This document shows, piece after piece, positions 15,997 to 24,505 of a stretch of 39,508 nucleotides of DNA. The position numbers and the translations under genes were made by a program. Each line of letters opens with the position of its first letter. The stretch's first letter is position 1. The stretch comes from Syntrophobacterales bacterium (GTDB taxonomy: Bacteria > Desulfobacterota > Syntrophia > Syntrophales > UBA2192). The DNA lies in the NCBI GenBank assembly GCA_018053845.1, contig JAGPKU010000011.1, positions 1 to 39,508 on the forward strand, written 5' to 3'. The notes below the pieces were generated by a model. That model had not been told where the DNA came from and did not search any database. It saw only the letters and a list, made by a program, of their open reading frames with translations.

Positions 15997-17131
15997 GGGC
16001 CCTCCCCTGCAGGACTTCATCGTAGAGCCGTTCGATCCGGCCGATCATCATCTCACGCGAGAAGCGGTCACGGTAGAGCGCACGGCTTCTCTGTCCCATG
16101 CGTTCGCGGAGTTCGGCGTCGGTGATGAGCCGTTCCAGCGCCCGGGCGAGCTCCCGCGCGTCTCCCGGCCGGAAGAGAAACCCGTTGGCCCCGTGCTCGA
16201 TCACCTCGGGGATGCCTCCGAGATCGGATCCGACGAGGGGACGCCCCGCCGCCGCCCCCTCGACGAGGGCGACACTCAACCCTTCGCGGCCGAGCGTGCT
16301 CAGGGCCACGACGTCCGCACGGCGCAGAAACGGCAGCACGTCCGGCTGCATGCCCGCCAGCAGGACGCGGCCCCTGACGTCCAGGCTGTCGATCCTGTCT
16401 TCCAGGAACCTTCTCTGCGGCCCGTCGCCGACGATGACGCTCTTTACGTTTTCGTGGCGCGAGGCCAGCTCCTTCATGGCCGTGATCAAGATCTCATGCC
16501 CCTTGTTGCGGGTCAGGGAGGCGATCGACAGGATCACGAAGTCCCCCGGGGACAGCCGGGAAAGGACATCCTGCCCTCCGGCCGTCCGCTCTGCAGGGTT
16601 GGCCCGATCGGCGAAGGCCGCGTTGTAGACGACCCGGATCTTCCGCGGGGCGATGCCGAGCATCTCCACGGCGAATCGCGCCACGGCCTGCGAGACGCAG
16701 ATGACCCGGTCGGAGCGGAGAGACAGGAGGAATTCGATCCGCCGGTTCCGGGTTTTGAAGTTGTGGTCGGTCGTGTGGATGTGGTGGATGACGGCGGGTC
16801 CCCGCGCCGGCAGGAGCGCCAGCCGCGCGAAGGTGCCCGCGAAATAGCCGTGCGTGTGCACGATGTCGGGCCTCTCGCGTCCGAAGATCCGGGCCAGGTC
16901 GCCGACCCGCGCCGGGTTGTAGTAGGACGTCAGCCCGAGGATCCGCACGGCAACGCCCCGGCGGCTCAGTTCATCCGCGATCGCGCCGCCCCGGGCCAGG
17001 CACCAGACCTGCAGGTCGTACTTCGCCGGATCGAGACCCGTTGCGATCGTCTGGATGACCCGTTCCAGGCCCCCTATCCCCAGGTCCTGCACGATGTGGA
17101 GGATTCTTTTCCGTCTGTCAGGCATGGCCAT
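15986..17131 (-). CDS. Family 4 glycosyltransferase
   Basis: The 381-aa GT-B protein starts ILHIVQDLGIGGLERVIQTI. It continues with VHTHGYFAGTFARLA, ILSIASLTRNKGHEILITAM, SVIVGDGPQRRFLEDRI and the C-terminal donor motif VVALSTLGREGLSVALVEG, followed by GRPLVGSDLGGIPEVI. In the second E of the ExxE element the residue is Glu in LVEGAA, as usual. The start at 17131 has GGAAG five bases upstream and overlaps the preceding CgeB-like gene by 14 nt. Another ATG two codons later is possible. Like its neighbour at 14833 it probably extends the repeat unit in the cytoplasm. Confidence 0.92.
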   Translation of the reverse strand: MAMPDRRKRILHIVQDLGIGGLERVIQTIATGLDPAKYDLQVWCLARGGAIADELSRRGVAVRILGLTSYYNPARVGDLARIFGRERPDIVHTHGYFAGTFARLALLPARGPAVIHHIHTTDHNFKTRNRRIEFLLSLRSDRVICVSQAVARFAVEMLGIAPRKIRVVYNAAFADRANPAERTAGGQDVLSRLSPGDFVILSIASLTRNKGHEILITAMKELASRHENVKSVIVGDGPQRRFLEDRIDSLDVRGRVLLAGMQPDVLPFLRRADVVALSTLGREGLSVALVEGAAAGRPLVGSDLGGIPEVIEHGANGFLFRPGDARELARALERLITDAELRERMGQRSRALYRDRFSREMMIGRIERLYDEVLQGRAHAN

Positions 17132-18143
17132 GACCGCTTCCGTTGATTTTTCCGACCAGTTCCTCGAGCCGGTGGACGTACGTGTGACGCGCCAAGGCCT
17201 CCTCGAACCCCCCGGCGGCGATGGCCCGCCGCTCCTCGGGACGGGCGAGGTAATGGCGAACCTTGCTCCGTAAGTCTTCCGCGTCGTCGAAGCCGACCAG
17301 GTGGACCCCGTCGACAAAGAGATCGAAGACGTCGCGCTGTCGGTCTGTGATCAGAAAGCCGCCGCAGGCGAGGACTTCGAACACCCGGGGGGATGCCTGG
17401 TGGACGGCGAATCGCCCGTCCGGGTCGTGGTAGTGCGTTGCCAGGACGATGCGGCTGGCGCTGTAGATCTTGAGCCAATCGGAAGGGGCCGTGTGGGCCT
17501 TGCGGACCCTTCCCCTGAGCGGGGAGCCGGGCCGAAGGTTTTCCCATCCCGGCCCCCACAGGGCGAGATCGAAGTCGGCCAGCGCCTCGAACAGGGTTTC
17601 CCTCTCCGGGTAGTGGGACCCGACGAAGACGACGTCGCTGCCGTAGACTTGTCTTTCCGTCTCCGTGAGCTCGACGGGGTGATGGCTTTCGGGCTCGCAG
17701 CCCACGGGCAGCCAGCACGCCGAATCGATGCCCCGTTCCCGCAGCAAATCGACGAATTCCGACCCCTGGCAGAATACGTGATCGTAGCGCGGTGCAGCCT
17801 CGAGATGGGGCATACGCCCTCTCGGCGGGTCCGTCGTCCAGAGCGCGGTCACGATCCCCATGGAGCGGATGCGGTCGACGGTCTCGGCCAGGATGCGGTC
17901 GCCTCCCGTCACCACGACGGCATCCACGGCCTCGCGCCGGGCCGTCTCGACGAGCCCGCGGTTGATGCAGGCGAGGTCCAGGCGGTTCAGCCACCCGACG
18001 CGGTTGCGGATGCGTCCGGGAATGACGTGCCGGCGGTCGTCGTAGACGACCACCGCGTGGCCGAGGGCCCGCAGCGCCCGTTCCATGTACTCCGTCACCG
18101 TCTCGTAGTGCGGGTTGTGGTACCCGGAAAAGAGGATCTTCAT
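17118..18143 (-). CDS. CgeB-like glycosyltransferase (copy A)
   Basis: The 341-aa protein starts MKILFSGYHNPHYETVTEYM. It has YDHVFCQGSEFVDLL, WLPVGCEPE, VVFVGSHYPERETLFEAL, LALWGPGWENL and the C-terminal HQASPRVFEVLACGGFLITD. These match the CgeB/DUF3880 plus glycosyl-transferase-1-2 family, named after Bacillus spore-crust CgeB and found in many glycan clusters. It is clearly paralogous to the product of 19195-20241: by eye about half the residues are identical along the whole length. The two copies are separated by the deacetylase gene. Start and stop overlap both neighbours, with ATGA at the upstream side. Confidence 0.88.
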   Translation of the reverse strand: MKILFSGYHNPHYETVTEYMERALRALGHAVVVYDDRRHVIPGRIRNRVGWLNRLDLACINRGLVETARREAVDAVVVTGGDRILAETVDRIRSMGIVTALWTTDPPRGRMPHLEAAPRYDHVFCQGSEFVDLLRERGIDSACWLPVGCEPESHHPVELTETERQVYGSDVVFVGSHYPERETLFEALADFDLALWGPGWENLRPGSPLRGRVRKAHTAPSDWLKIYSASRIVLATHYHDPDGRFAVHQASPRVFEVLACGGFLITDRQRDVFDLFVDGVHLVGFDDAEDLRSKVRHYLARPEERRAIAAGGFEEALARHTYVHRLEELVGKINGSGHGHA

Positions 18144-19198
18144 CGTTCCGCCATCGCCGAGGGTTCCCGTACATCACCCTGCGGATACCCGGGCTTCGGC
18201 GCCTCACGGGCTGATCTTTCCCGGGTCCCGTCCCCCGAATCACCGCATTCGCCGGCAAGACTCCCCAGGGTGCAGCCCGTCACTCCCAGGGCCCGGAAAT
18301 CTCCGAACATCTCCTCCAGGCGCCGGAACACGCCTTCCGCGTCCCGCTCCGTCGGCGTGAGCGGGCTCGTTCCCGGCGCAAGCTCCGAGGAGTGGATCAT
18401 GAACACGAGCACCTCCATGCCGCTCCTCACGGCCGCCCGGTGGATGGCCCGCCAGTCCCCGCGGCGGCTGGCCGGGGAGATGCGCAGCCACTTCGTCCGA
18501 AAGACGATCCGGTCGAGGAGGCGCTTTGCGGGCGACTCCGGCAGCAAGGCGAAGCGCCGGGCCGCCCCCGATCCCTCGCGAACCAGCGGCCCCGTGTGGA
18601 GGACCGTCAGGGGGGCTTCGAGGAGCCTCGAGTCGCCGGTCACGCAGACATCCGTCCCGGAGAGCCGGTAGGGCCGCGCCGGGGCGCGCCGGTAATCGGG
18701 GCCGTCCCCTGCCTCCGCCCAGGACGTCTTCGGCGTGACCGAGCAGTCGACCCGGTATCCCTGCCGGGCAAGGGCGCCGACCATGGAAGCGCCGAGCCCC
18801 CATCGGGCCGCCCGGAAGCTTCGCGGCGCGCTGCCGAACCTCTCGGCGATGCCCTCCGTCAGGACGCGCAGTTTCCGCTCGAACCAGGAAGCGGGCAGCG
18901 CGGACGGGAAAAGCTGCAGCGCCGGGTTTTCCCTCTCGGCGGCCATGAAAGGCGGCGTCGTCCACGGCTCCAGGTGCGTACCCACCTCGGCCCTTCCCCC
19001 GTCGTGCCAGCCCTTGAGCTGCCGGACCGCCGCTCGGTCCTTCAGGACCTCCGAGGCCAGCAGGTACGTGGCGACGAAGCCGTACCGCTCGCACAGGGCC
19101 TGAAAACGGGGCAGGCACCGGAGGTTCGCCACCGAAATCCTGCCTTTGTAGGTCCACTGGCTGTCCGCCTCGGTGTCCACGGTGACGATCAGTTTCAC
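18140..19198 (-). CDS. Polysaccharide deacetylase-like (CE4/NodB, WalW-like) protein
   Basis: The 352-aa protein opens IVTVDTEADSQW, the CE4 aspartate-containing motif 1. EVGTHLEPWTTPPF takes the place of the metal-binding His motif, SFRAARWGLGASMV the place of motif 3, and VFMIHSSELAPG the place of the C-terminal His motif. This pattern fits the WalW-like branch of NodB-fold proteins that sit in cell-surface glycan clusters and are predicted to remove N- or O-acetyl groups. In motif 2 only the first His is seen; the position where relatives often have a second His is Glu, so activity is uncertain. There is no signal peptide, implying action in the cytoplasm. It overlaps both CgeB-like neighbours by ATGA. 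Confidence 0.82.
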   Translation of the reverse strand: MKLIVTVDTEADSQWTYKGRISVANLRCLPRFQALCERYGFVATYLLASEVLKDRAAVRQLKGWHDGGRAEVGTHLEPWTTPPFMAAERENPALQLFPSALPASWFERKLRVLTEGIAERFGSAPRSFRAARWGLGASMVGALARQGYRVDCSVTPKTSWAEAGDGPDYRRAPARPYRLSGTDVCVTGDSRLLEAPLTVLHTGPLVREGSGAARRFALLPESPAKRLLDRIVFRTKWLRISPASRRGDWRAIHRAAVRSGMEVLVFMIHSSELAPGTSPLTPTERDAEGVFRRLEEMFGDFRALGVTGCTLGSLAGECGDSGDGTRERSAREAPKPGYPQGDVREPSAMAER

Positions 19199-20241
19199 GG
19201 CCCGGCGACCCTCCTGCCGGCGATGGCCCGCGACGCGCCGCCCGCAACGTCAAAAAGCGTCTCGAGGCGTTTCCTGTACGTGTGACGGCGCAGGACCTCC
19301 TCCCGGGCCCGCCTCGCGATCTCCGCCCGTTCCGATTCGTGCTCGAGGTAATAGAGGGTCTTCTCTTTCAGCTCGCAGGCATCGTGCGCCACGGCAAGGT
19401 GGACGCCGTCTTCGAAGAGATCGAGCACGTCGCGCTGGGCATCGCAAATGACGAAGGCCCCGCAGGCCATGGCCTCGAATACCCGGGGGCTTGCTTGATG
19501 ACAGGGAATTTCTCCCAGAGGATCCTGGAAGTGGACCGACAGGACAATCTTTGCTGCGGCATAGATCCGCCGCCACGTTTCGGGTGTCGTGTGCGCGGCC
19601 CTCACGCATCCCCGGAGAGGGGAGTCGCTGCGGAGGCGATCCCAACCGGGGCCCCAGATGGCCAGGTCGAGACCTGCAAGCGCCTCGAAGAGCGACTCCC
19701 GTACGGGGTACCAGGACCCGACGAATACGATGTCGTGGCCAAGCAGGCGCCGCTCCTCGTCGGATGGTTCCCCCGGACGGTGAAGCCGGGGGTCGCAGGC
19801 CATGGGAAGCCATCGCGTGCCCTCCATTCCGGCGTTCGAGAGAATCTCGACGGCTTCCGTCCCCTGGCAGAAGACATGGTCATAGAACGGGGCCGCCCGG
19901 AGGACGGGCGCGAAATTCCACGGCGCGTCGATCGTCCACAGAACGGCGCAGGCTCCGACGGCTTTCGCTTGACGCACCGTTTCGGGATCGACGAGCTCCC
20001 CGCCCAGGACGATCAGCACATCCGGCCGGAGCCTCCCGGCGCACGCCCGCAGGCGGCGGTTGAGCCGGGCGCGGTCCGCGCGTTCCATCCACCGGCTGCG
20101 GCTTCGGAGGCGGCCCGGGATCAACCGCGTGCCGTCGTCGAAGGCGTGAAGCCCGTGCCCGAGGGCGCGGATGGCCCTTTCGATGTATTCCGTCACCGTC
20201 CAGTAGTGCGGGTTGTGGTATCCGCTAAGCAGGATTTTCAT
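19195..20241 (-). CDS. CgeB-like glycosyltransferase (copy B)
   Basis: The 348-aa protein starts MKILLSGYHNPHYWTVTEYI. It shares with copy A (17118-18143) YDHVFCQGTEAVEIL, WLPMACDP, IVFVGSWYPVRESLFEAL, LAIWGPGWDRL and HQASPRVFEAMACGAFVI. The start at 20241 overlaps the flippase-fusion stop as ATGA; longer in-frame extension upstream is non-homologous and unlikely. The strong resemblance along the full length indicates duplication within the cluster, followed by divergence in the N-terminal third, where acceptor specificity usually lies. It would transfer a sugar in the cytoplasm; donor and acceptor unknown. Confidence 0.88.
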   Translation of the reverse strand: MKILLSGYHNPHYWTVTEYIERAIRALGHGLHAFDDGTRLIPGRLRSRSRWMERADRARLNRRLRACAGRLRPDVLIVLGGELVDPETVRQAKAVGACAVLWTIDAPWNFAPVLRAAPFYDHVFCQGTEAVEILSNAGMEGTRWLPMACDPRLHRPGEPSDEERRLLGHDIVFVGSWYPVRESLFEALAGLDLAIWGPGWDRLRSDSPLRGCVRAAHTTPETWRRIYAAAKIVLSVHFQDPLGEIPCHQASPRVFEAMACGAFVICDAQRDVLDLFEDGVHLAVAHDACELKEKTLYYLEHESERAEIARRAREEVLRRHTYRKRLETLFDVAGGASRAIAGRRVAGP

Positions 20242-22829
20242 CGCTTTGGGTAGCGGGGCGTGTCTCCCCGGGCGCCGGTCACACCGGCTCGGCCTGCCGA
20301 AGCGGCCGCAACGAACAAAATCAAGGACTTCAGAAGCAAATAGTACGTGTTGGCTGAGAGGGGGTAGCTTCGGACGGCCTGCAGGAATTCGGGTAGAGCC
20401 TCTTCCTTCCTGTCGTTTTCCAGAAAGTAGATACCCCGCATGTAGTGCACGTCGTGGGTGAAGCGCCCCAGGACGCCGGCGATCTGCGGGTGTCGCCCCG
20501 CGAGGCCTCTCAGGTGACCGATCAGCGCCAGCCGGGCTTCCTGGAATGGCCCGCTCTGCGAGTAGTTGCGGTCGTGCCGGACCCACTGCTGAACCACGCC
20601 GGGCTCATAGCGGAGGCGGGCGCCGGACACGAAGAGACGTGCGAAGAACTCGGCGTCATCGAGCCCCGTCAGCAAAGGGTCCTCCGAAAAGCCGCCGACC
20701 CGCCGGAAGACGTCCCTGCGGATCATGATCGTCTGCATCGTCACCAGTGCAAGGTCCGTGGCCATAGCCCGGAGGCACTCTTCGCCGGAGGCCTGCCGGC
20801 TTACGAACCGGTCGATGAAGCGCCCGTCGTCGAAGACGCGCTCGTAGTCGGAGTAGACGGCATCGGCCTCGCTGTGCGACCGCAACGCCCGGATTTGCCG
20901 CTGCAGCCGGCCCGGCATCATGATGTCGTCCTGGTCGATGAAGCACAGCAAGTCTGCTCTTGCCCGCCCGGCGCCGAAATTGAGGGCGGCGCCCTTCCCC
21001 GCGTGGGGGATCCGGAAGCGCCGAACCCGGGGATCCGACAGCGGCCCGTCGACCGTTCCGTCCGGGATGGCGGACCCGTCCTCGACGATGATCAGCTCGA
21101 GAGGCACGCCTGCCTGGCCCAGCACGCTGGCCGCGGAGCGGCCGATCCATCGTTCTCCCTCGTAATAGGGAAGGATCACCGAAACCTGTACGCCCGAAGT
21201 CATGTCCAACTCCCCTTCACACAGGGATGGGAAATGCAAAAACCTCTCCAGATCGGCCGGGTTCCGGCGCACCGTCCAGCGCCAGGGATCGTCCGAACCG
21301 AGCGCGGCCGCCCGTTCTTCCGCCCCTCCGGCAGGAGAGGCCCCCGCGTTTTTCCCGGATGTTCGCAGGCCGGCCAGCAGCGCAGCGACGAGGCCTCTGT
21401 AGCTCCCCGAGGTGAGCAGGGCGTCGGCCGCCGACACGCAGGCGGCATAGAGCCCGATGCCCGCGGCCACGAGGAGCAGAAACCCCGGCAGGGTCACGGG
21501 GCCCGTCATCCCTTTCAGCAGTGTGATCCCGACGGCCATGGCCGCCGAGGCGCCCGCCGGAACGGCCAGCAGCGCCAGGATCCTGGAAACCGTCGCTCCT
21601 GCGATCCCGACGGCGGCAGCGAGCGCTGAGGCGGCGGCCGCAAGCGCCGTCAGCGTGACGGCGAGCGCGGCGCCCGTGATGCCCCAATGCAGGGTGAGCG
21701 GGTAGAGGGTCACGCCGAGCAGGGCCAGCTGCAGGGACGAGAATCCCATCAGCAGGCCGGGACGGCCTACGGCCATCAGCAGGGCGGACGTCGTGCCCTC
21801 GAGGGCCTTCGCGACCCCCATGATGCTCAGCACCTGCATGATCGGGGCGATGGCCTGCCAGCGCTCGCCCAGGACAACGCGGATGAAATCCGGGGCGACG
21901 GCGAGGATGCCGATCCCGATGGGCATGCAGACCAGGGCCGACACCTGGAAGACCTTTTCGAATGACTCCCGCAGGCGCCCCGGCTGGTCCTGCATCATCG
22001 AATAGGAGGGAAACGCGACCATGGAGAAGGCAATGGCCACCTCCGACGAGGGGATCACCGCGGTCAGGAAGGCCATCTGGTAATAGCCCAGGGATTCCGC
22101 CCCCAGCATCCGGCCGAGCAGGATGCTGTCGCACTGCGAGACGGCATAGCAGAGAACGGCATAGCCGGACACCCACTTGCCGAAGTTCAGCAGCTCCAGG
22201 AAGGCGGCCGGGTCGAACCGGAAGGAGGGCCGGAACGGGTGCAGGGCATAGGACAGCAGGACACGCAGGACATTCCCCGCGAGACCGCCCCACACGAGCG
22301 CCCAGACGTCCCGCAGCGCGAACGCGAGCAGCACCGTCAGCGCGAATTCCGCGACGGAGGCCCATGTCTCGAACCGGAACTGCCTGCCGAACTCCAGGTC
22401 CCTCTGGAAATAGACGATGCCGATGTTCGCGGCTCCCCCGATCAGGACCGACAGGGAAACGACCCGGATGATGTCGGTGAGCCGCGGCGCCGCGAAGAAC
22501 CCCGCCACGAAGGGCGCGGCCGCAACGAGGACGAGGCACAGGACGAGGCTGCGTGCGAGTGTCACGGTCCAGGCCGTGTCGAGGCACTCCCGGATGTCGG
22601 TTTTCTTCTGGATGAGCGCCTGCTGCAGGCCCGTCTGGGTGACGCTCTCCAGGCCGGTCACGAAAAGCATCGCCATGGCGATGAGCCCGAAATCGGCCGG
22701 GAACAGGAGCCGGGCGAGCACGACGGTGCGCACAAACCCGAGCGCCCGGCTGGAGAGGCGCAGTCCCAGCGTCCAGAGGCCGCCGAAGAGCACCTGCCTG
22801 AAAATGGATTCTGACGGTTTCCCTGTCAT
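20238..22829 (-). CDS. Wzx-type flippase fused to a family 2 glycosyltransferase
   Basis: The 863-aa protein has two parts. Residues about 1-500 are a MOP/PST flippase with 12-14 membrane segments: FGGLWTLGLRLSSRALGF, LARLLFPADFGLIAMAML, ESVTQTGLQQALIQKK, LNFGKWVSGY and AVAPDFIRVVLGERW, as in polysaccharide repeat-unit exporters. After a polar linker, residues about 543-863 form a GT2 domain: VSVILPYYEGERWIGRS, LIIVEDGSAI and the DxD motif LLCFIDQDDIMMPGRL, with GLDDAEFFARLF later. The C-terminal end has a TPR-like helix pair. No stop separates the halves. An internal ATG at 21203 with its own ribosome site could also give the transferase alone. The start at 22829 is chosen because the longer frame adds unconserved residues and overlaps the upstream gene. 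Confidence 0.88.
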   Translation of the reverse strand: MTGKPSESIFRQVLFGGLWTLGLRLSSRALGFVRTVVLARLLFPADFGLIAMAMLFVTGLESVTQTGLQQALIQKKTDIRECLDTAWTVTLARSLVLCLVLVAAAPFVAGFFAAPRLTDIIRVVSLSVLIGGAANIGIVYFQRDLEFGRQFRFETWASVAEFALTVLLAFALRDVWALVWGGLAGNVLRVLLSYALHPFRPSFRFDPAAFLELLNFGKWVSGYAVLCYAVSQCDSILLGRMLGAESLGYYQMAFLTAVIPSSEVAIAFSMVAFPSYSMMQDQPGRLRESFEKVFQVSALVCMPIGIGILAVAPDFIRVVLGERWQAIAPIMQVLSIMGVAKALEGTTSALLMAVGRPGLLMGFSSLQLALLGVTLYPLTLHWGITGAALAVTLTALAAAASALAAAVGIAGATVSRILALLAVPAGASAAMAVGITLLKGMTGPVTLPGFLLLVAAGIGLYAACVSAADALLTSGSYRGLVAALLAGLRTSGKNAGASPAGGAEERAAALGSDDPWRWTVRRNPADLERFLHFPSLCEGELDMTSGVQVSVILPYYEGERWIGRSAASVLGQAGVPLELIIVEDGSAIPDGTVDGPLSDPRVRRFRIPHAGKGAALNFGAGRARADLLCFIDQDDIMMPGRLQRQIRALRSHSEADAVYSDYERVFDDGRFIDRFVSRQASGEECLRAMATDLALVTMQTIMIRRDVFRRVGGFSEDPLLTGLDDAEFFARLFVSGARLRYEPGVVQQWVRHDRNYSQSGPFQEARLALIGHLRGLAGRHPQIAGVLGRFTHDVHYMRGIYFLENDRKEEALPEFLQAVRSYPLSANTYYLLLKSLILFVAAASAGRAGVTGARGDTPRYPKR
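21203..21215 (-). promoter_or_regulatory. Internal ribosome-binding site and start codon for the GT2 half
   Basis: Within the fusion gene the minus strand has GGGGAG (21215-21210), a six-base spacer and ATG at 21203-21201, exactly at the beginning of the GT2 domain (MTSGVQVSVILPYY). A free GT2 protein of 321 residues could be made here alongside the fusion. The placement at the domain boundary suggests two formerly separate genes. Confidence 0.5.
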
Positions 22830-22887
22830 GCCGCTACCGAATCGGGCCGCCCGCAGGCACGCCGCCGGGGTCTCTCCGCCTGCGGGA

Positions 22888-24294
22888 TCAGCGGCCGCGG
22901 CCGGCCGCCTCCGCAATCGCCGCGTTTTCGAGTTTCGGGATCATGACGATCAGGGCCGTCAGGAACCAGAAGGGCTCCATGATCCGCACGATGATGAAGG
23001 TGTTGGCGCCGACGCTGTGGACGAGAAGCCCCACGAGACCGCCGGCATAGCCGACGGCGATCGCCTCGTAGAGGGGATCCCGGCCGACGCGGCGCGCGCG
23101 CAGGGCATGCCGGAAGAGAATCCCGATCAGGACGAGGAAGGCCGAGAGACCCGCAAGACCCGTTTCGATGAGAACCCTCGGGATCTGGGCATCGACGAAG
23201 GAGTGGCCCGTCACGCCCCAGCCGATGAACGGGTGGTGGAGGAAGTCCTGCGTGAGGATCACCTTCCAGGAGATCAGTCTGGCCGACGTGGACGAGTCGA
23301 CCTTGACGGCCCCGATCTTGAGCTGCTCGTCGTTGTCCGGCTGGTTGAAGGTGTAGCCGGCCCGGTCGATGACGCTCTTGGGCAGCAGAAAAGGCGAGAA
23401 GGCCAGCGCGATGACCAGGGGGACCACGATGCGCATCCGGTTGCGGCTCAGCGCGATGAGCGTCAGCAGCGCCGGCGGCAGGGCAACCCAGGATCCGCGG
23501 GAGAGCGTGGCCGCCAGCGAGACGAGCATCAGGCCGAGGAGCACGATCAGCAGCGGCTTTTTCCCGATCGACTTCGGCGTCGCGAGGAGACTGACCACCA
23601 GGCACAGCATGAGCACGAGGTAGCCCCCGAGCGTGTTGGGCTCCCCCTCCTCGCCCTCGAAGGGGGCCGAGACGCGCTCCACGTAGGGGATCTGGGAGAT
23701 GGCGAAGACGCAGACGCAGAAGCACACCACGAGCATGGCGACCAGGAAGCGCCGGATCTGCTCCTTCTCCCGGAGGTGGTTGACGGCCATGAAATAGATC
23801 AGGAAGTACTCGAAGTACTTCAGGATGAAGAAAAACCCGACCAGGGGGTTGAGACGCTTCATCAGGTAGTACCCGTGAACCGTGGCCACGACGCAGATGA
23901 CGAAGTAGACGGCGATGGGCACATTGAGGGGCGTTCTCAGGAATAAGCCGAGCTCCTTGTTGACGGCGACCCGCATGAACCAGCTCAGGCCGATCAGGGC
24001 GATCAGGATGTCGTCGGCCCGCAGGGCGACGCCGCGGCCCCGCGCCGCCGCGATCTCGTCTCCACCCCCGACGGTCAGCTGGGGCCCGAGGAGCATGGAG
24101 AAGATGAGCATGTACAGGGCGACCTCGGTGCTGACGAAGCTGAAGGTGAAGATGATGATGGCAAGCACGGACGCCACGGCGATGCCCAGCGAGAGCTTGT
24201 TGGCCAGCATGGCCCCGCACAGGGCGATGGCGATTACAGCCAGCAGGAACACGGCTGCCCGCGTACTTCCCTCGATCTGCTGGGTCGCGATCAT
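22888..24294 (-). CDS. O-antigen polymerase/ligase family protein (Wzy/WaaL type)
   Basis: The 468-aa protein has about 12 membrane segments. It carries the Wzy_C core SLAATLSRGSWVALPPALL and a large loop with ARLISWKVILTQDFLHHPFI and GWGVTGHSFVDAQIPRVLI (then ETG), which is the usual signature of O-antigen ligase-like proteins. In a Wzx/Wzy pathway it polymerises lipid-linked repeats in the periplasm. A ligase role in joining the glycan to a carrier is the alternative. The position directly upstream of the flippase gene fits polymerase. GGAG lies four to five bases before the ATG. It heads the second block, about 77 nt from a candidate sigma-54 start. Confidence 0.88.
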   Translation of the reverse strand: MIATQQIEGSTRAAVFLLAVIAIALCGAMLANKLSLGIAVASVLAIIIFTFSFVSTEVALYMLIFSMLLGPQLTVGGGDEIAAARGRGVALRADDILIALIGLSWFMRVAVNKELGLFLRTPLNVPIAVYFVICVVATVHGYYLMKRLNPLVGFFFILKYFEYFLIYFMAVNHLREKEQIRRFLVAMLVVCFCVCVFAISQIPYVERVSAPFEGEEGEPNTLGGYLVLMLCLVVSLLATPKSIGKKPLLIVLLGLMLVSLAATLSRGSWVALPPALLTLIALSRNRMRIVVPLVIALAFSPFLLPKSVIDRAGYTFNQPDNDEQLKIGAVKVDSSTSARLISWKVILTQDFLHHPFIGWGVTGHSFVDAQIPRVLIETGLAGLSAFLVLIGILFRHALRARRVGRDPLYEAIAVGYAGGLVGLLVHSVGANTFIIVRIMEPFWFLTALIVMIPKLENAAIAEAAGRGR

Positions 24295-24327
24295 TCGTCT
24301 CCGCCTTCAAATCTGTTTCCCCGCGGT

Positions 24328-24354
24328 CCCCGCCGGCCGCTGCGCGGAAGGCGG
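24328..24354 (-). promoter_or_regulatory. GC-rich leader hairpin upstream of the polymerase gene
   Basis: Between the predicted sigma-54 start (near 24371) and the ATG at 24294 the minus strand has CCCGCC, an inner CCGC-GCA-GCGG stem and GGCGGG, giving a stable hairpin. No T run follows on either strand, so it is not a standard terminator. It could be an untranslated leader structure affecting elongation or translation. No known riboswitch is recognised. Confidence 0.3.
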
Positions 24355-24380
24355 GAAAAAGGGTACGCCCATGCGAATAA

Positions 24381-24397
24381 ATGCAAGAACCAAACCA
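24381..24397 (-). promoter_or_regulatory. Candidate sigma-54 promoter P4 for the 24294-12877 block
   Basis: The minus strand reads TGGTTTGGTTCTTGCAT, with GG and GC exactly ten bases apart and perfect TTGCAT at -12. It lies in the 211-nt gap between the small membrane-protein gene (ends 24506) and the polymerase gene (starts 24294). The rest of that gap shows only the leader hairpin. Confidence 0.65.
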
Positions 24398-24505
24398 CGG
24401 AAGGGCAGGCAGGCGCTTGGGGGGCGGGTCGGAGAGGACCGGCGCAGGCAGAGCGTCCGCAGTCGCACCCGGCACGGGAAGAAGGGGTCGGATGGCGAAG
24501 AAAGA

